A stretch of 64,000 nt of DNA from Pollenia angustigena. Lineage: Eukaryota > Arthropoda > Insecta > Diptera > Polleniidae. Numbering within the stretch: the first letter of the stretch is position 1; each line of letters opens with the position of its first letter. The position numbers were made by a program, and so were the translations under genes. The stretch lies in contig OV884059.1 in assembly GCA_930367215.1 (NCBI GenBank), positions 65,691,393 through 65,755,392 on the forward strand, written 5' to 3'. Of the stretch, positions 46,360 through 57,186 are shown in pieces. A model generated the notes under the pieces. The model had not been told where the DNA came from and searched no databases. It worked only from the letters and a program-made list of their open reading frames with translations.

Positions 46360-46853
46360 AATCTCGTACCATGTAAGACGAGCAGTTTCATACTCTTTTC
46401 TGAAGCTCCGGATCCAGGAATAACTTGGTCGACCAGGCAGGCACTGACCTTGAGGATTCTAGTCTAGGGCAGCTCTTGCAATATCTGCTGATGGTCATCT
46501 GAGAATATGGCCGATCCATGTCCATTTACGTCTTCGTATATCACTTCCAATGTGCCAGATTCCACTGGGTTTCATTGGATACACAACTAGTGCCAGTAAA
46601 TCTTTAATATCTGTCTTAGACATCGGTTAACGAACGTTTGCATTTTGTTTGTAGTTAATTTTGTGAGGATCCATGTAGTGCAACCATAAAGCAGTACAGA
46701 TTTTACGCTGCAGTTAAATAAACGTACTTTGAACTTCTGGGATAAGTTGTGAGCGCGCCAAACCTTGTGCAACTTGAGGAACGCAACACGTGCCTTGTTA
46801 ATGCGGCCATCAACATCAGCTACAGAGCCACAACTCGACAGATGAAGCTTCAA
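46360..46853 (-). pseudogene. C-terminal fragment of a non-LTR reverse transcriptase (RTE/LOA-like)
   Basis: On the minus strand from 46853: DGRINKARVAFLKLHKVWRA, then KVRLFNCSVKSVLLYGCTTW, then NKMQTFVNRCLRQILKIYW, then after a stop and frame change RRRKWTWIGHIL, ARAALD, NPQG and GRPS near 46400-46530. The order RINKAR...SVLLYGxETW...FVNxCLRxIL...RRRKWxWIGHxLR...NPQGxxxxGRP is the conserved C-terminal region of a group of animal LINEs (RTE/LOA-like). The 5' truncation is typical of LINE copies. The RT palm and endonuclease are absent. The clade is uncertain without phylogeny. Confidence 0.7.
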
Positions 46854-46869
46854 TATTATGAAGTCCCTA

Positions 46870-47160
46870 TTGGAGGACCTTTTATAAAGACCGATTTTAA
46901 CAAAAATGTTGTAAATTTTTTTTGCAGAATAAATAACAATATGATTATAAAGTTTATGAGCTTTATGAAAAAATCTGGAAATTTAAGGACTGATAGAAAC
47001 CATTTTTAATACACACCGACAGCCAATCCAGCGGACGGACATGTTAAGATTGACCCAGAAAGCTATTCTGGTACATAAGAGGTGCAATATTTGCATACAA
47101 TACAATCGCGTAGTATCCTTTTCACCTATGAAAGTATAGCGTATTAATTACTTTCTTATG
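46870..47160 (-). mobile_element. Degenerate DINE-1-like fragment
   Basis: ACACCGACAGCCAATCCAGC, GGACGGACATGTTAAGATTG and CCAGAAAGCTATTCTGGTAC resemble the repeat block and following modules of the copy at 7289-7855. No terminal hairpin is preserved. Confidence 0.35.
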
Positions 47161-47206
47161 ATCAAACTAACACATACTTATTGGGGGGCTGCAATATTAT
47201 TTACAG

Positions 47207-47455
47207 ATCGCTCATTTGCTGCAAGATCGGCATAACTCAAAAAATTAAATTTTGGAGTTAGAGATGCAGAATTGTTCGCTTTGTTTTTCTTTATATTGTG
47301 TATTAAATTCATCTTTATATTTTTTATACTTTCCCAGTTTGAAGAGAATGTGTCTTCTTTTTTTTAAGTAGTTAGAGCAAATCAAAAAATTTAAATGCGT
47401 TTATCTGGAAATGGATTTTTTTGAGTTATGCCGGTCTTGCAGCAAATGAGCGATA
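47207..47455. mobile_element. Inverted-repeat element (ATCGCTCATTTGCTGCAAG ends)
   Basis: Arms of about 38 bp: 47207-47244 (ATCGCTCATTTGCTGCAAGA, CGGCATAACTCAAAAAA) and its inverted copy at 47417-47455 with one or two changes. The 170-bp AT-rich interior is non-coding. MITE-like; no clear target duplication. Confidence 0.7.
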
Positions 47456-48075
47456 TATTTATCTTGTATGTAAAACAGAACTATTAAAGCTTTCTTATGA
47501 TAGCACATAAAAGATATTATATTTAAGTTCTTTTAAAATGTCATTTCAGAAAATGGAGCATAAAGAAAGGGTTTCGGATTTTCCGAACCTTGTTTATCTT
47601 GGAATGAACAATAAACTTTTCTTCTCAGTTTGGGGCACTGCAGTTTAATATTATGTGAAGTACCATTTGGTCTGAAAGGTCCTATCATGTGATATCTATG
47701 ATGTAGGGTATTACAAGCATATGAAAAATACGGTACAAAACAAGCTGATTTTTAAAAAAACTTATTGACTAGTTTATTTGGTTTAATTTGTTGTTGGAAC
47801 TGACCTTTAATTAAAATCTGTTTAGATTTCATGAACTTAGGCCTAATTAAAAATATTAAAAATTTGGATTAAAAACCATAAATAGTTCAACAAAATAACC
47901 ACAATACTAATTATTGCTTTTAACTTTAATCACAATTGAATTCCATACGTTAATTTGGTTTGGAAATGTTTAATAATCTTTCGAAAATCTTTGTATGCAT
48001 TACAACAGTTAAGACTGTAAATTTAATAGACACAATTAAAAAAAATATTATTAAGAGATATTCGTGAAAAAAATT
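47456..48075. other. AT-rich stretch, nothing recognised
   Basis: No gene or strong repeat recognised. Confidence 0.3.
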
Positions 48076-48345
48076 GGAAAAATCGAAAATCGAGTTTTTG
48101 TATGAAATTTTGTGTGAAATCGTTCCTTAATGCCTTTCCAAATCAATCAATAGAAAGTTCTTAGTGTAAATCCTTGAAAATGCGAAATGCGGAAAATTGG
48201 AAAATCTTTCCGCAAAAAGCGGAAAATTGGAGAAATCGAAAATTGATTTTTTTGTACTAAATTTTGTGTGAAATTATTTCTTAATGGCTTTCGAAATGAA
48301 AAAATAGAAAGTTCTTAACCAAAATCCGATAGATGGCGTTATACG
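48076..48345 (+). repeat. Tandem duplication, about 152-bp unit
   Basis: TTGGAAAAATCGAAAATCGA...AAATTTTGTGTGAAATCGTT...AATAGAAAGTTCTTA at about 48076-48170 is repeated, diverged, at about 48227-48325 (TTGGAGAAATCGAAAATTGA...). No coding content. Confidence 0.6.
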
Positions 48346-48819
48346 TTGACTTAGACTTTGCGCAATCTGACAGGTGTCATTTTGGCATTGTAATTTTCTA
48401 CAGTAAATGTGCTATTTTTCTTGCTGCAATTTATTTATTTTGATGATATTTGTGGGAATCATTGTGTTAAAAAACGTTTTGAGCTAGATTATACGGATTT
48501 TTTTCGGTTCGTTTCGTTATACGTACCGTAGTGACAACACGATTCATTATTAACGTACGTTTCATTCATTCATTCTTCGTCAGTACATTTTGTTTGTCTT
48601 CAATATTTGAATTGTAAAAAAACTGAATAGTGGAGTCGGACTTCGCTTCATAGAAATGTCTTATTTTTGTGTCTTTCCTTTGAACTCTTTACTCAACTTC
48701 TTTGATATCACTTTATTTTTGTTAACGTCAAAGTTTATTCAGAAAAAAATTAACATTTTGCATACGTGGTTTCGGTTCTCTTTTTCCCTTACTTTTCTTC
48801 CAACCAGTCAATATAACGA

Positions 48820-48860
48820 ATAACGTTGGGGCGAGGCGAAGTTCGCCGGGTCCGCTTGTA
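48820..48860 (+). mobile_element. Possible Helitron 3' end
   Basis: The GC-rich patch contains the hairpin GGCGAAGTTCGCC (48835-48847) followed about 6 bases later by CCGCTTGTA. A short GC hairpin 6-12 bases before CTRR is the Helitron 3' signature; here the terminal tetranucleotide reads CTTG instead of CTAG. The flanking 48350-48820 might be its body, but the 5' TC end is not identified. Confidence 0.35.
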
Positions 48861-49367
48861 TTGAAATAAAAAATGTAATACTTATAAGCCAATAACGTGA
48901 ACTGTTCCCGTATGAATGAGACCCTTTTCCGAAATGAATTTAATTTTTAATCTGAGTGAGATATTTCCAAACTCAAACAACAAAACATAAATGATAAAAT
49001 TAAGTATGTTCTTATTTCTTATTGCAAAGTTCCTTTTCTTAAGATTTCAGCGAAAAGACTTTCATGTGTCACATTTAAGATTAATCGCAATTACTTTTTG
49101 AGAACAAAAGATTAATAGTTTAAATAATATAAGACTTGATTCATTTTAGTTAATTGCCAAAATTAATAATTGCCTCAAATTTTTATGGTTATTTCCATCG
49201 CGATTAAATGAAAAAATGTATAAGCCTAATCTAAATAATGAAAATTTGCGAATGAATACGGACCCTCAAGTTACATCAGATCAAAGCACTTTGAGCCAAT
49301 TTTATTTCACTTCGATAGCTTTAAATAGATTTCCTTAAAAATTGTTTCCTGTTCTTTGATCAGTACT
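48861..49367. other. AT-rich stretch, nothing recognised
   Basis: No gene or repeat recognised. Confidence 0.3.
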
Positions 49368-50072
49368 CATGTTCTGTAACTTTAGTGAGAACTTCTTGCA
49401 TCGAAAAGATGTGAAACAAAATATTCCATCGTTTCTCGAAAAGTGAGAAAAATGTGTGTCTGTAACTCATGTCGAAAACTATCAAAAGAGATTACGTCGT
49501 TACGTTATAAATGTCATAATATTGCACTCGAAGCCGATGTGACATTGCAGACGTTCAGAACGCCAGTAACACATATCGTTGACGGCGACCAAAATTTACT
49601 TAAATTGAAAATTTTTCAACGACGGCGGCGAAAACACAACCGTCGGCTATACCAAATTGTGTAAAGTGCGACTTAAACGTTTGTTGGTTGCAAACGAGTT
49701 TTAAAAAAATTCGTATATTTTTTAAAAATATTAAAAGCAAAACAATGAAAAATGTGGCAAGAATGAAATATTATTATTATTATTCTTTGCATTTTTAATT
49801 GTTTTTTAGTGTTAAAATTTTTTCTCGCCCCATTTTTATTCGTGAGTTTATTTGACAGTTCAAAGCGGGAACTTTTCTCACCAAAATGTTACAGACACAC
49901 TTTTTCTGTAAATTGGCTAGTAATTTCCTTACGTGACAGCTTGTACTCGCCAAAAAAAGTTACAGACATAGTTAAGTGAGAAAAACAGCAGTTTGTTTCA
50001 ATTTATGGCATTTTTGTTTCATTTCACACATTTCAATCGAAAACTTTCTCGACGCGAGAGTTACAGAACATG
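49368..50072. mobile_element. Inverted-repeat element (CATGTTCTGTAACT ends)
   Basis: CATGTTCTGTAACTTTAG at 49368 and its imperfect inverted copy ending at 50072. Subterminal segments also correspond in inverted order: GTGAGAAAAATGTGTGTCTGTAAC on the left, GTTACAGACATAGTTAAGTG plus GAGAAAAA on the right. The 700-bp interior has a GC-richer patch at 49540-49650 containing a 73-residue frame (49443-49664, arginine-rich end) of unknown nature. Confidence 0.55.
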
Positions 50073-51439
50073 GGCACAGGGTTCAAAAGTAACTAGGAGT
50101 CGATTATCAACCATGTCCTACTCTAACATAATCACAGAAACGCTATTATTCATTATGATTTATTAATGGTGTGAATTTAGTAGACGACTATCTTTGGTTT
50201 TCAAAAGAAATTCTTTAGAAGCCGATTTTAATTCATGTAAAGAATAACATTTCCTAAGTATGAACGTTGTCTTATAATTTGTTTAACTATGAAAATAAAA
50301 TTAATTATCGAATATAAAAAGAAACTAATATCAGAACGATTATTGTAAACCGTAAATGAGTTGCAGCCTTTTTTGTATATGTTTGTGTCCATCACACATT
50401 TTTTTTTAACAGATCATCAAATCGTAAAAAAATAAAGAGCATAATATTAATTTTTTTTAATAAGTGTATCTATACAATCACTTAACGCATACACGAACGT
50501 AACAACAAAAAACAAACACGAAAAAACAGATATGTGAGTTGCATTTGGAAAACATTTGTTTTGATTGCCACTGAAGTGCATAGAAATAGAATATGTTGTA
50601 CAAATATTGGATAAATGAACAGGCAGACAGACAGATACACAACACTTGGACACACTAGCTACTCATTGCCAAGCACTTTATATCGGACGGACGTTCACAC
50701 AACAAACATCATGATTCTTGTACTCACAGATACTTTTAGATTCCTTTAGGGTTTGTGTGTGTGAAAGAAAACTAGACAAATATTAAATGGAGTAAAATAA
50801 TAGAAAATAAGCAGAACTATTGTTTATAAAATTCTAGAAAAAATAATCATAAAGAATGCTGACAAAGTGAAATAAAAATGTATGAATGCGATAATTTACT
50901 TTAATTGTGGCTTTTCGAAGAACACACTTGAATTGGGTTGAGGAAAAATTTCTTTTCATAGCATATATTAATCTAATGATTTGGAAAATATTCTTTAAGT
51001 CTTTTGATTGCCGAAACACTTTGAAAATAAGAAAATTAATCAACCAAACCAGCACCTAATTTCGAAAATATATAGTAGTTTTGTGTTTTTCATATCCCAG
51101 TGTGCATAATTAATCTAATTTGTATCGAATATAAATCATTTTGTAGTAAAATATCACCAACATCGAGTTCTTTATATTGCCAATATCAAATGCGTTTTTT
51201 CTATTTGGCGTTTTGAGCGAAAATGAAAATTTATAATCGGGCAAAGTTCTCATATAAAGTTAACTCCCGAAATCCTTAAAAAACAGGTTTTCAGGAGCGC
51301 AAAAGAACTGATTTATATTAAATATATGTTACAGAGCCCTGCGTGCTTTTTAAGAAAAACTACACATAACCCTTTTTGAAGCAGCATTTTTTTGTTTAAA
51401 ATATGTTCAAACATGGTTGCGGTAAATATGTTCTAAGAG
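50073..51439. other. AT-rich stretch, nothing recognised
   Basis: Short frames at 50447-50653 and 50834-51055 have no family resemblance. Confidence 0.3.
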
Positions 51440-52290
51440 CAACATATTATGATAAGATTCATGATAGTGGTCACCATATTACGATTGTTATTGAATCATA
51501 TCATGACCAAAAATATCGTAATATAACATCATAATATGTTTCCCTTAATCATATTATTGTCATGTTAATCATAATAAGTTAAAAAGTAATCATGTTATTG
51601 TCATGTTAATCATAATAAGTTAAAAAGTAATCATGTTATTGTCATGTTAATCACAATAACTTAAGAAGTTATCATATTATTGTCATGTTAATCATAACAA
51701 ATTTAGAAGTTATCATATTATGATACAGTGATGCTGTCACAACAATAAAAAAATTTACTTTTTCCATCGATTTTTTTTATTTTGTGGCACTTTAAAATTT
51801 TTTAAATGTAAATACATTTTCTTTTTTTTAATAGTTTTTTTTAATGGATTTTTTTCAATTGTTGAACCACTCACTAACAAATTATTCCACAGGCATATTT
51901 AAAGCAAACGAGACAACAGACTGAAATTTTTTTTTTCAAATAGAGATAACAAAATATTATTAGGGTAAAGATATTTTGATTGTATCTTAAACTTATTACG
52001 ATAAATGTATAGAAAATTATCATGTTATGGCTATAAAATATTATGATATGGTTGTGAGTAATATAATTTTTATTCAAAGTTATCATTATTTGGTTATTAG
52101 AAAAAAAATTATTTTTCAGTCAACAATACTCAAATTTATAATTGCGATAAACGTGGATATGTTTACAGTAACTAATATATTGCTGATATTAAATAAAAAT
52201 AACAATTATTTGTGTACGACAACAATATATTGTTACAATAAGCGTAGAGTAGTTGCCGTAACAATGCCCGACCATACTTTTTCTCTGCAT
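51440..52290. repeat. AT-rich repeat with imperfect palindromes
   Basis: 51440-51540 folds imperfectly on itself (AACATATTATGATAAGATTC against the inverted ATCATAATATGTTT), followed by a 41-bp tandem array. The right side ends ACCATACTTTTTCTCTGCA (52275-52293), resembling the GCAGAGAAAAA ends of the elements at 56601 and within foldback 1. It probably interrupts the DINE-1-like copy that resumes at about 52300. Confidence 0.45.
51548..51725 (+). repeat. 41-bp tandem repeat, about 4.4 units
   Basis: ATCATGTTATTGTCATGTTA units start at 51548, 51589, 51630, 51671 and 51712, exactly 41 bp apart, with a few substitutions between units. Confidence 0.85.
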
Positions 52291-52299
52291 CAGCATTTA

Positions 52300-53302
52300 A
52301 ATTGGTTGCGGTTTAATAATCCTGCATGAAATTATTGACCAACAATCAGAAAGTTGTATGCCTTTTTAGGAATTTTAACTAGCTTGAGTAAAATATCATG
52401 ATTCGTAACAGTTTAAGCCGAACTTAAATGATTTTCAGGAGGGGAATTTATATTGAGCCAAACATCCCAAAGTTCTACAGAGTTATTTCTGGTATTAAAA
52501 AACATAAATTTCAATACGGGGGTGCAATTAGTTTAAGCGTTTGCAGTGAATTTGTGGAATATTATAGACCGTATATCACAAAATTGCATGACATTTTGTC
52601 CGGCGATATGAAGTTAAGTTGAAAGAAATTTTGCCTCCATATCTATACCTGTAACGTTTTAGTCGTATTTAATTAATTACCCATATTGGGCTTTATATGG
52701 GGCCAATATGGGACCGATCATCACAAAATTTATAAGTGTGATTTCTAGTCCTAGAAAACTGTGAAGTATTAAATTTTATTCTGATAGCATTATTAATTAT
52801 AGTTTTGGGCGTACTAAACTGTTTTCCGGGAGTAGGGCTTCTATGGGGCCTAGGGTAAATTATGGACCAATCTTCACAGTGGCATTTCTAGTCCCTTGAA
52901 ACTGTGACGTGCCAAAGTTTGTTATGATGGCAATATTAATTATGGTTTTGGCGTGCTTAACTGTTTTCCGGGAGCAGGGACCGATCTTCTCGAAATTTTA
53001 CAGTGTGTGATTTCCAGTCGAATAAAAAGAATTTTTGGATTTGGCTGGATTTCAATCCCAAGCTGCTTAGGATAACTACAAGCAATTTGACACCAAGTTT
53101 GTTCATTTTTTTGAGCTCTTCGAAATTGAACGTGTTTTCAACAGATGGACAAACAGTAGGACATAGGTATATCGACTTAAAATAACTCAAGGAGCCAGAA
53201 CATATATACTTTATGGGGTCTGAGATGAGTAATAAAAAAGTTTCACACGGAATGACAAACTTAGTATAACCTCTTCATAACTTATTTTGGTAGAGGGTAT
53301 AA
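52300..53302 (-). mobile_element. DINE-1/INE-1-like element
   Basis: The minus-strand 5' end is the GGTAGAGGGTATAAAAAC terminus at 53285-53302. Next to it are GACAAACTTAGTATAACCTC (degenerate palindrome partner), TACTTTATGGGGTCTGAGAT and modules with GTTTTCCGGGAG about 145 bp apart (52821, 52966). It aligns in order with the copy at 54206-55518 down to GATTTTCAGGAGG near 52430. The 3' end is disrupted by the AT-rich repeat at 51440-52290. It matches the known INE-1 segment around CCCCATAAAGTATATATATT. Non-coding. Confidence 0.7.
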
Positions 53303-54205
53303 AAACAAAAAATTACTATGTATGATTCAGCACATAGCACTTGTTGCAGAAATATTTTGTATTTAACTTCTAAGCCTATTAAGGTATCGCAAAACCGCTT
53401 AATAGATGTATTTACGATCAATAGAGATTTACAACGGTGCAATAAAAACAATTTTAAATAACACATCACAACTTGCAGACCAGACGATGATAAATTGTTC
53501 CTAAGATTTGGTCTACAATCAACCAGGCCACGAAAAGTCCAATGCTTAAAATTTTTTAACACGTAACAGCCATCATGATTAATAGCTCTTTCAAAAAATG
53601 TGTTGGTGTTATCTCTATTATAGGCTATAATTTAACGTTTCGAAATCCCCAAACTATTCCATTCTTGGGTGCGCATAATACTTTCCTTTTATTCCCGGGA
53701 TTTCCAAATGAAAGGCGTTTGATTGTGCAGTACTACACAATCAATCGCCCAAAAGTAGCCCAAACGTATGGAAAAAACATGGTCTATTTAACATTACGAT
53801 GTCCTAGGGCAGGACCACATAACCCATCTTTGGATAACAAAGGAGAAGTCTTAAGACTTCTCCATGGTATACACACGAGGATCAGTTTTGAAGTATTTTA
53901 AAAGCGAAATCATGTTGTTAAAAAAAGAAGACATGTCATCTCACTACCAACACTTTTTAACAATTTAACAGTCCAGGGAGTAGTCCATTTGATCAAAATG
54001 GCTCGGTAGTCCAATATTATTTGCAGGGCTTTTACTTTGAAACAGCACAATAATCCTTTATATTGTTCGAAACATGATGAAATACAACGCCAGATGAAGA
54101 TTTTATTGATCTAGTATTTTTTGTTTGTCTAGTGTCTGTGAAAATTTTGTTTATAAATATTTACAAAAAGTACACTTTTGGGTAAAGTTCGGTAAAATAA
54201 GAGTA
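53303..54205. other. Stretch between DINE-1-like copies with an unassigned frame
   Basis: A plus-strand frame at 53575-53901 (108 codons, GC-richer than the surroundings) includes NRPKVAQTYGKNMVYLTLRC and ends ISFEVF. I recognise no family and cannot tell whether it is a decayed exon. It contains the perfect 22-bp palindrome at 53842-53863, inside which GAGAAGTCTTAAGACTTCTC is centred. Confidence 0.25.
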
Positions 54206-55518
54206 AACAAGTTTGAGTGCTATATTCGGCTGTGCCGAATCTTTGATACCGTCCGCCGACACTTCGAATGTTTTAGAAGTAATTCTGTATGATGTCTATT
54301 TATTATTATAATCTTTGTAAAAACAGACATCTGCATTAAAATTTGTTGCGGTTTAGACCTACATATATAAAATTATTGAATCAGAATAAATTTTAAAAAG
54401 CTTGAGTAGAATATCAGCTTAAGCTGAACTTAAATGATTTTCAGGAGGACAAATTATATAAAAGCCATGGTAAGCTATGAACCAATCATCCCAAATTCTG
54501 CAGAACGATTTCTGGTATTAAAAAACATAAATTTCAATACAGCGGTGTAATAAGTTTAAGCGTTTGCAGTGAATTTCAGAAGGCTGCTAAAATGGAATCC
54601 AAGGTAAATTATGGACCGTATATCACAAAATTGCATAACATTTTTTCTGGCCATAATGGGCTTCAAATGAGGCCTATGGTAAGTTATACACCGATCTTCA
54701 CTAAATGTCACAGTGTCATTTCTAGTTCTATAAAAGTGTGATGTACGAAATTTTGTTATTATAGCATTACTTTTAACGGTTTTATGCGTACTTAACTGTT
54801 TTCCGGAAGTAGGTTTTATATGGGGCTTAGGGTAAATTATGGACCGATCTTCACGAAATTCTTTTTTCTAGTTCTAAAAAACTTTGATGAACCAAATTTT
54901 GTTATGATAGCATTATTTTTTACGGTTTTAGGCGTACTTAACTGTTTTCCGGAAGTAGGGTTTATATGGGACCTAGGGTAAATTTTGAACCGATCTTTAC
55001 GAAACTTCACATTATCATTTCTAGTCCTATAACATTATTAATTATGGTCTTAGTCGTACAACACTGATTTCCGGGAGTATGGGGCCTAGGGTAAATTATG
55101 GACCGATCTTCACGAAATTTTACAGCGTGATTTTCAGTTAAATTAGACGAATTCTTGCAAAATCTCATGTCATTCAGTGCATTATTGCACCATTTATGTT
55201 AGTTTTTGTAACAAAATTATAAATTTTTTGTAGGTGGTGGTTCCACATTTTGATTCATAACTCTGATCCTACTTAACGGATTTTGCTGAATTTCAATCCC
55301 AAACCCAGATTGTTTAGTTCTTTTGAGTTTTTCGAAAGTGAGCGTGTTTTGAACAGACGGACAGACAGACGGACATGCCTAATTCGACTTAGAATTACTC
55401 AAGGACCCAGAATATATATACTTTATGGGGTCTGAGATGAATAATAAAAAAAGTTTCACACGGAATGACAAACTTAATATACCCTCTTCACAACTAATTG
55501 TGGTGGAGGGTATAAAAA
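54206..55518 (-). mobile_element. DINE-1/INE-1-like element, nearly full length
   Basis: The minus-strand 5' end is the palindrome of TATACCCTCTTCACAAC and GTGGTGGAGGGTATAAAAAG (55480-55518). Then come TACTTTATGGGGTCTGAGAT, a GACGGACAGACAGACGGACA block (about 55358-55377), modules of TTATGGACCGATCTTCACG with TTTCCGG at 54800, 54946 and 55068, and the 3' hairpin ATTCGGCTGTGCCGAAT (54224-54240) about 10 bases before CTCAAACTTGT on the minus strand. Structure and order match Drosophila INE-1. Non-autonomous; it needs a Helentron/Helitron Rep/helicase encoded elsewhere. Confidence 0.8.
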
Positions 55519-56600
55519 GTTATTGTTACAAAAACCTAAACTTAAGGACTTTGGCAAAAAATTCCCGGAAAATTCACAATTATTTATTCTGGAAATTGAA
55601 GGACTTTTTTAATAGAACTCCTACTATTGAATTAAATTTTCATGAGGAATTACTTGGCCCATTTAAAGACAAAACTTATTTTCTTAACCAATGTACAAAT
55701 GTTCACAAAGTATGTGTAGGAAATAATGTTTAAAAACTATTTCTTTAACATCATCATTTTCATCATCATCATTTTTATCATCTCAATTTTTTCTGAATAA
55801 AAAAAATTATAAACAATTTTTCAGTATTTTTTCTCTTTATACTTTTCGGAAAATTTAAAAACTGATTTTGTTTCTCGTTTAAGAATGTAAAAGTATTTTT
55901 TTTTTTACTAAAAACACAGATGAGCATGTTTGAGTGAGTGTGTGTGCAATACACAAACAAATGTTATGTGTGTTTGGTAAAAATAGAAAATTATAAAACT
56001 TTTATATTTTACTTGTAATTCTTATGTAGACATATTTATCTGACATTTTTAAGGCAGTTGTTTTTTTCGAAAATGTCACACACAGTCATGGTGACTGTTT
56101 TTCTCGTTGATGGGTCTTTTTATCAAGGAGATGATATAAAAACTAATGTAACCTCATAGTATTAAAAAATGTAGAAACATAAAAGGGTAATGAATGGAAA
56201 ACGTCGTTAAAATAAATTCTTAAATATAAAAAAGCAACATGTGTGTAAATGTTTTCATAAAGTTTTGTATTTTAACTTTCAAAAGAATATTTGCAAGATT
56301 TGTCGCCTTCGAATGTGAAAAACTTTTATGTCCCGTCTCTCTTACTAAAATAGAAAATTCAATTGATATTTAAAACAAGTTTTGAAAGAGTTGGGCACAT
56401 GGTAGCCATAGTTTGTCTGAATTTGAAAAAACATTTAGATTCGGTTGAATCGTGAGACATAAAACTAAAATTTTGCTCATCCAAGCTTGCCAAAGAACAA
56501 CCGGTTATGTAAATATAATTTGGCCAAGGTTTACTAAGAATATCTTTTGAATATGTGAAAAAATTTTTGTGAAAACCGATTTGTTCCAATTCAATGACAA
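55519..56600. other. AT-rich stretch with one open frame
   Basis: The frame at 55425-55733 starts inside the DINE-1-like copy, so only the part after 55519 could be meaningful (NFHEELLGPFKDKTYFLNQC near its end). No family recognised. Confidence 0.25.
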
Positions 56601-57066
56601 CACTCAGAGAAAAATATTTTTCAATATGGTCACCTCCAACAAAATTATTTTTTTCGGACATTTTTAAACATATTTTCGTTAATATAAGAATATTATTGTC
56701 CCCGGCAAGCATATTATCAGGTATGTGATGGAAATCGATTTTAAAAACGAAACGATTTGAAACCAAAAATGTCGTTTTTAGTATCTTTTAAAACGGATTT
56801 AAAATACATATTCCTTTAATGTTCAGCCTTTATTCTTTTAAATTTTATATTATATGCGTTAACTGAAGTGTATTCTGAACGAAAATTTAAGACTATAATT
56901 CAGAAATGGATTTTAAAACCCCTCGAAATTCATCATACCTTTTAAAAACGTTCGTTTTGAAATCGATCGATTTTCATCACATACCTGTATGGTTAAATAT
57001 GTCCGAACATGTTAAAAATAGTTTTGTTAGAGGTGGCCATATTGAAAAATGTTTTTTCTCTGCGTA
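56601..57066. mobile_element. Inverted-repeat element with a second inverted repeat nested inside
   Basis: The outer ends CACTCAGAGAAAAATATTTT... and, inverted, TACGCAGAGAAAAAACATTT... pair over about 55 bp (both contain TTTTTCAATATGGYCACCTC). Inner arms AGGTATGTGATGGAAATCGA (56720) and its inverted copy ending at 56986 form a second pair. The outer ends resemble the ACGCAGAGAAAAAAATGTTT segment inside foldback 1 (18613), so this is one family. A minus-strand frame at 56359-56766 overlaps it and is not coding. Confidence 0.7.
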
Positions 57067-57186
57067 AAACTTATTAACCCATTTAAGCCCAAACAAAAAC
57101 TACCGGACAAAAAATAAAATATTTTTTATTTTATTATTAAATTCATTACATATAAACAAAAAATCAAAAAAAAAAATTGAGTAAGA

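Noticed and set aside
56359..56766. 135-residue minus-strand frame
   Set aside because: It overlaps the ends of the inverted-repeat element at 56601 and has no family resemblance.
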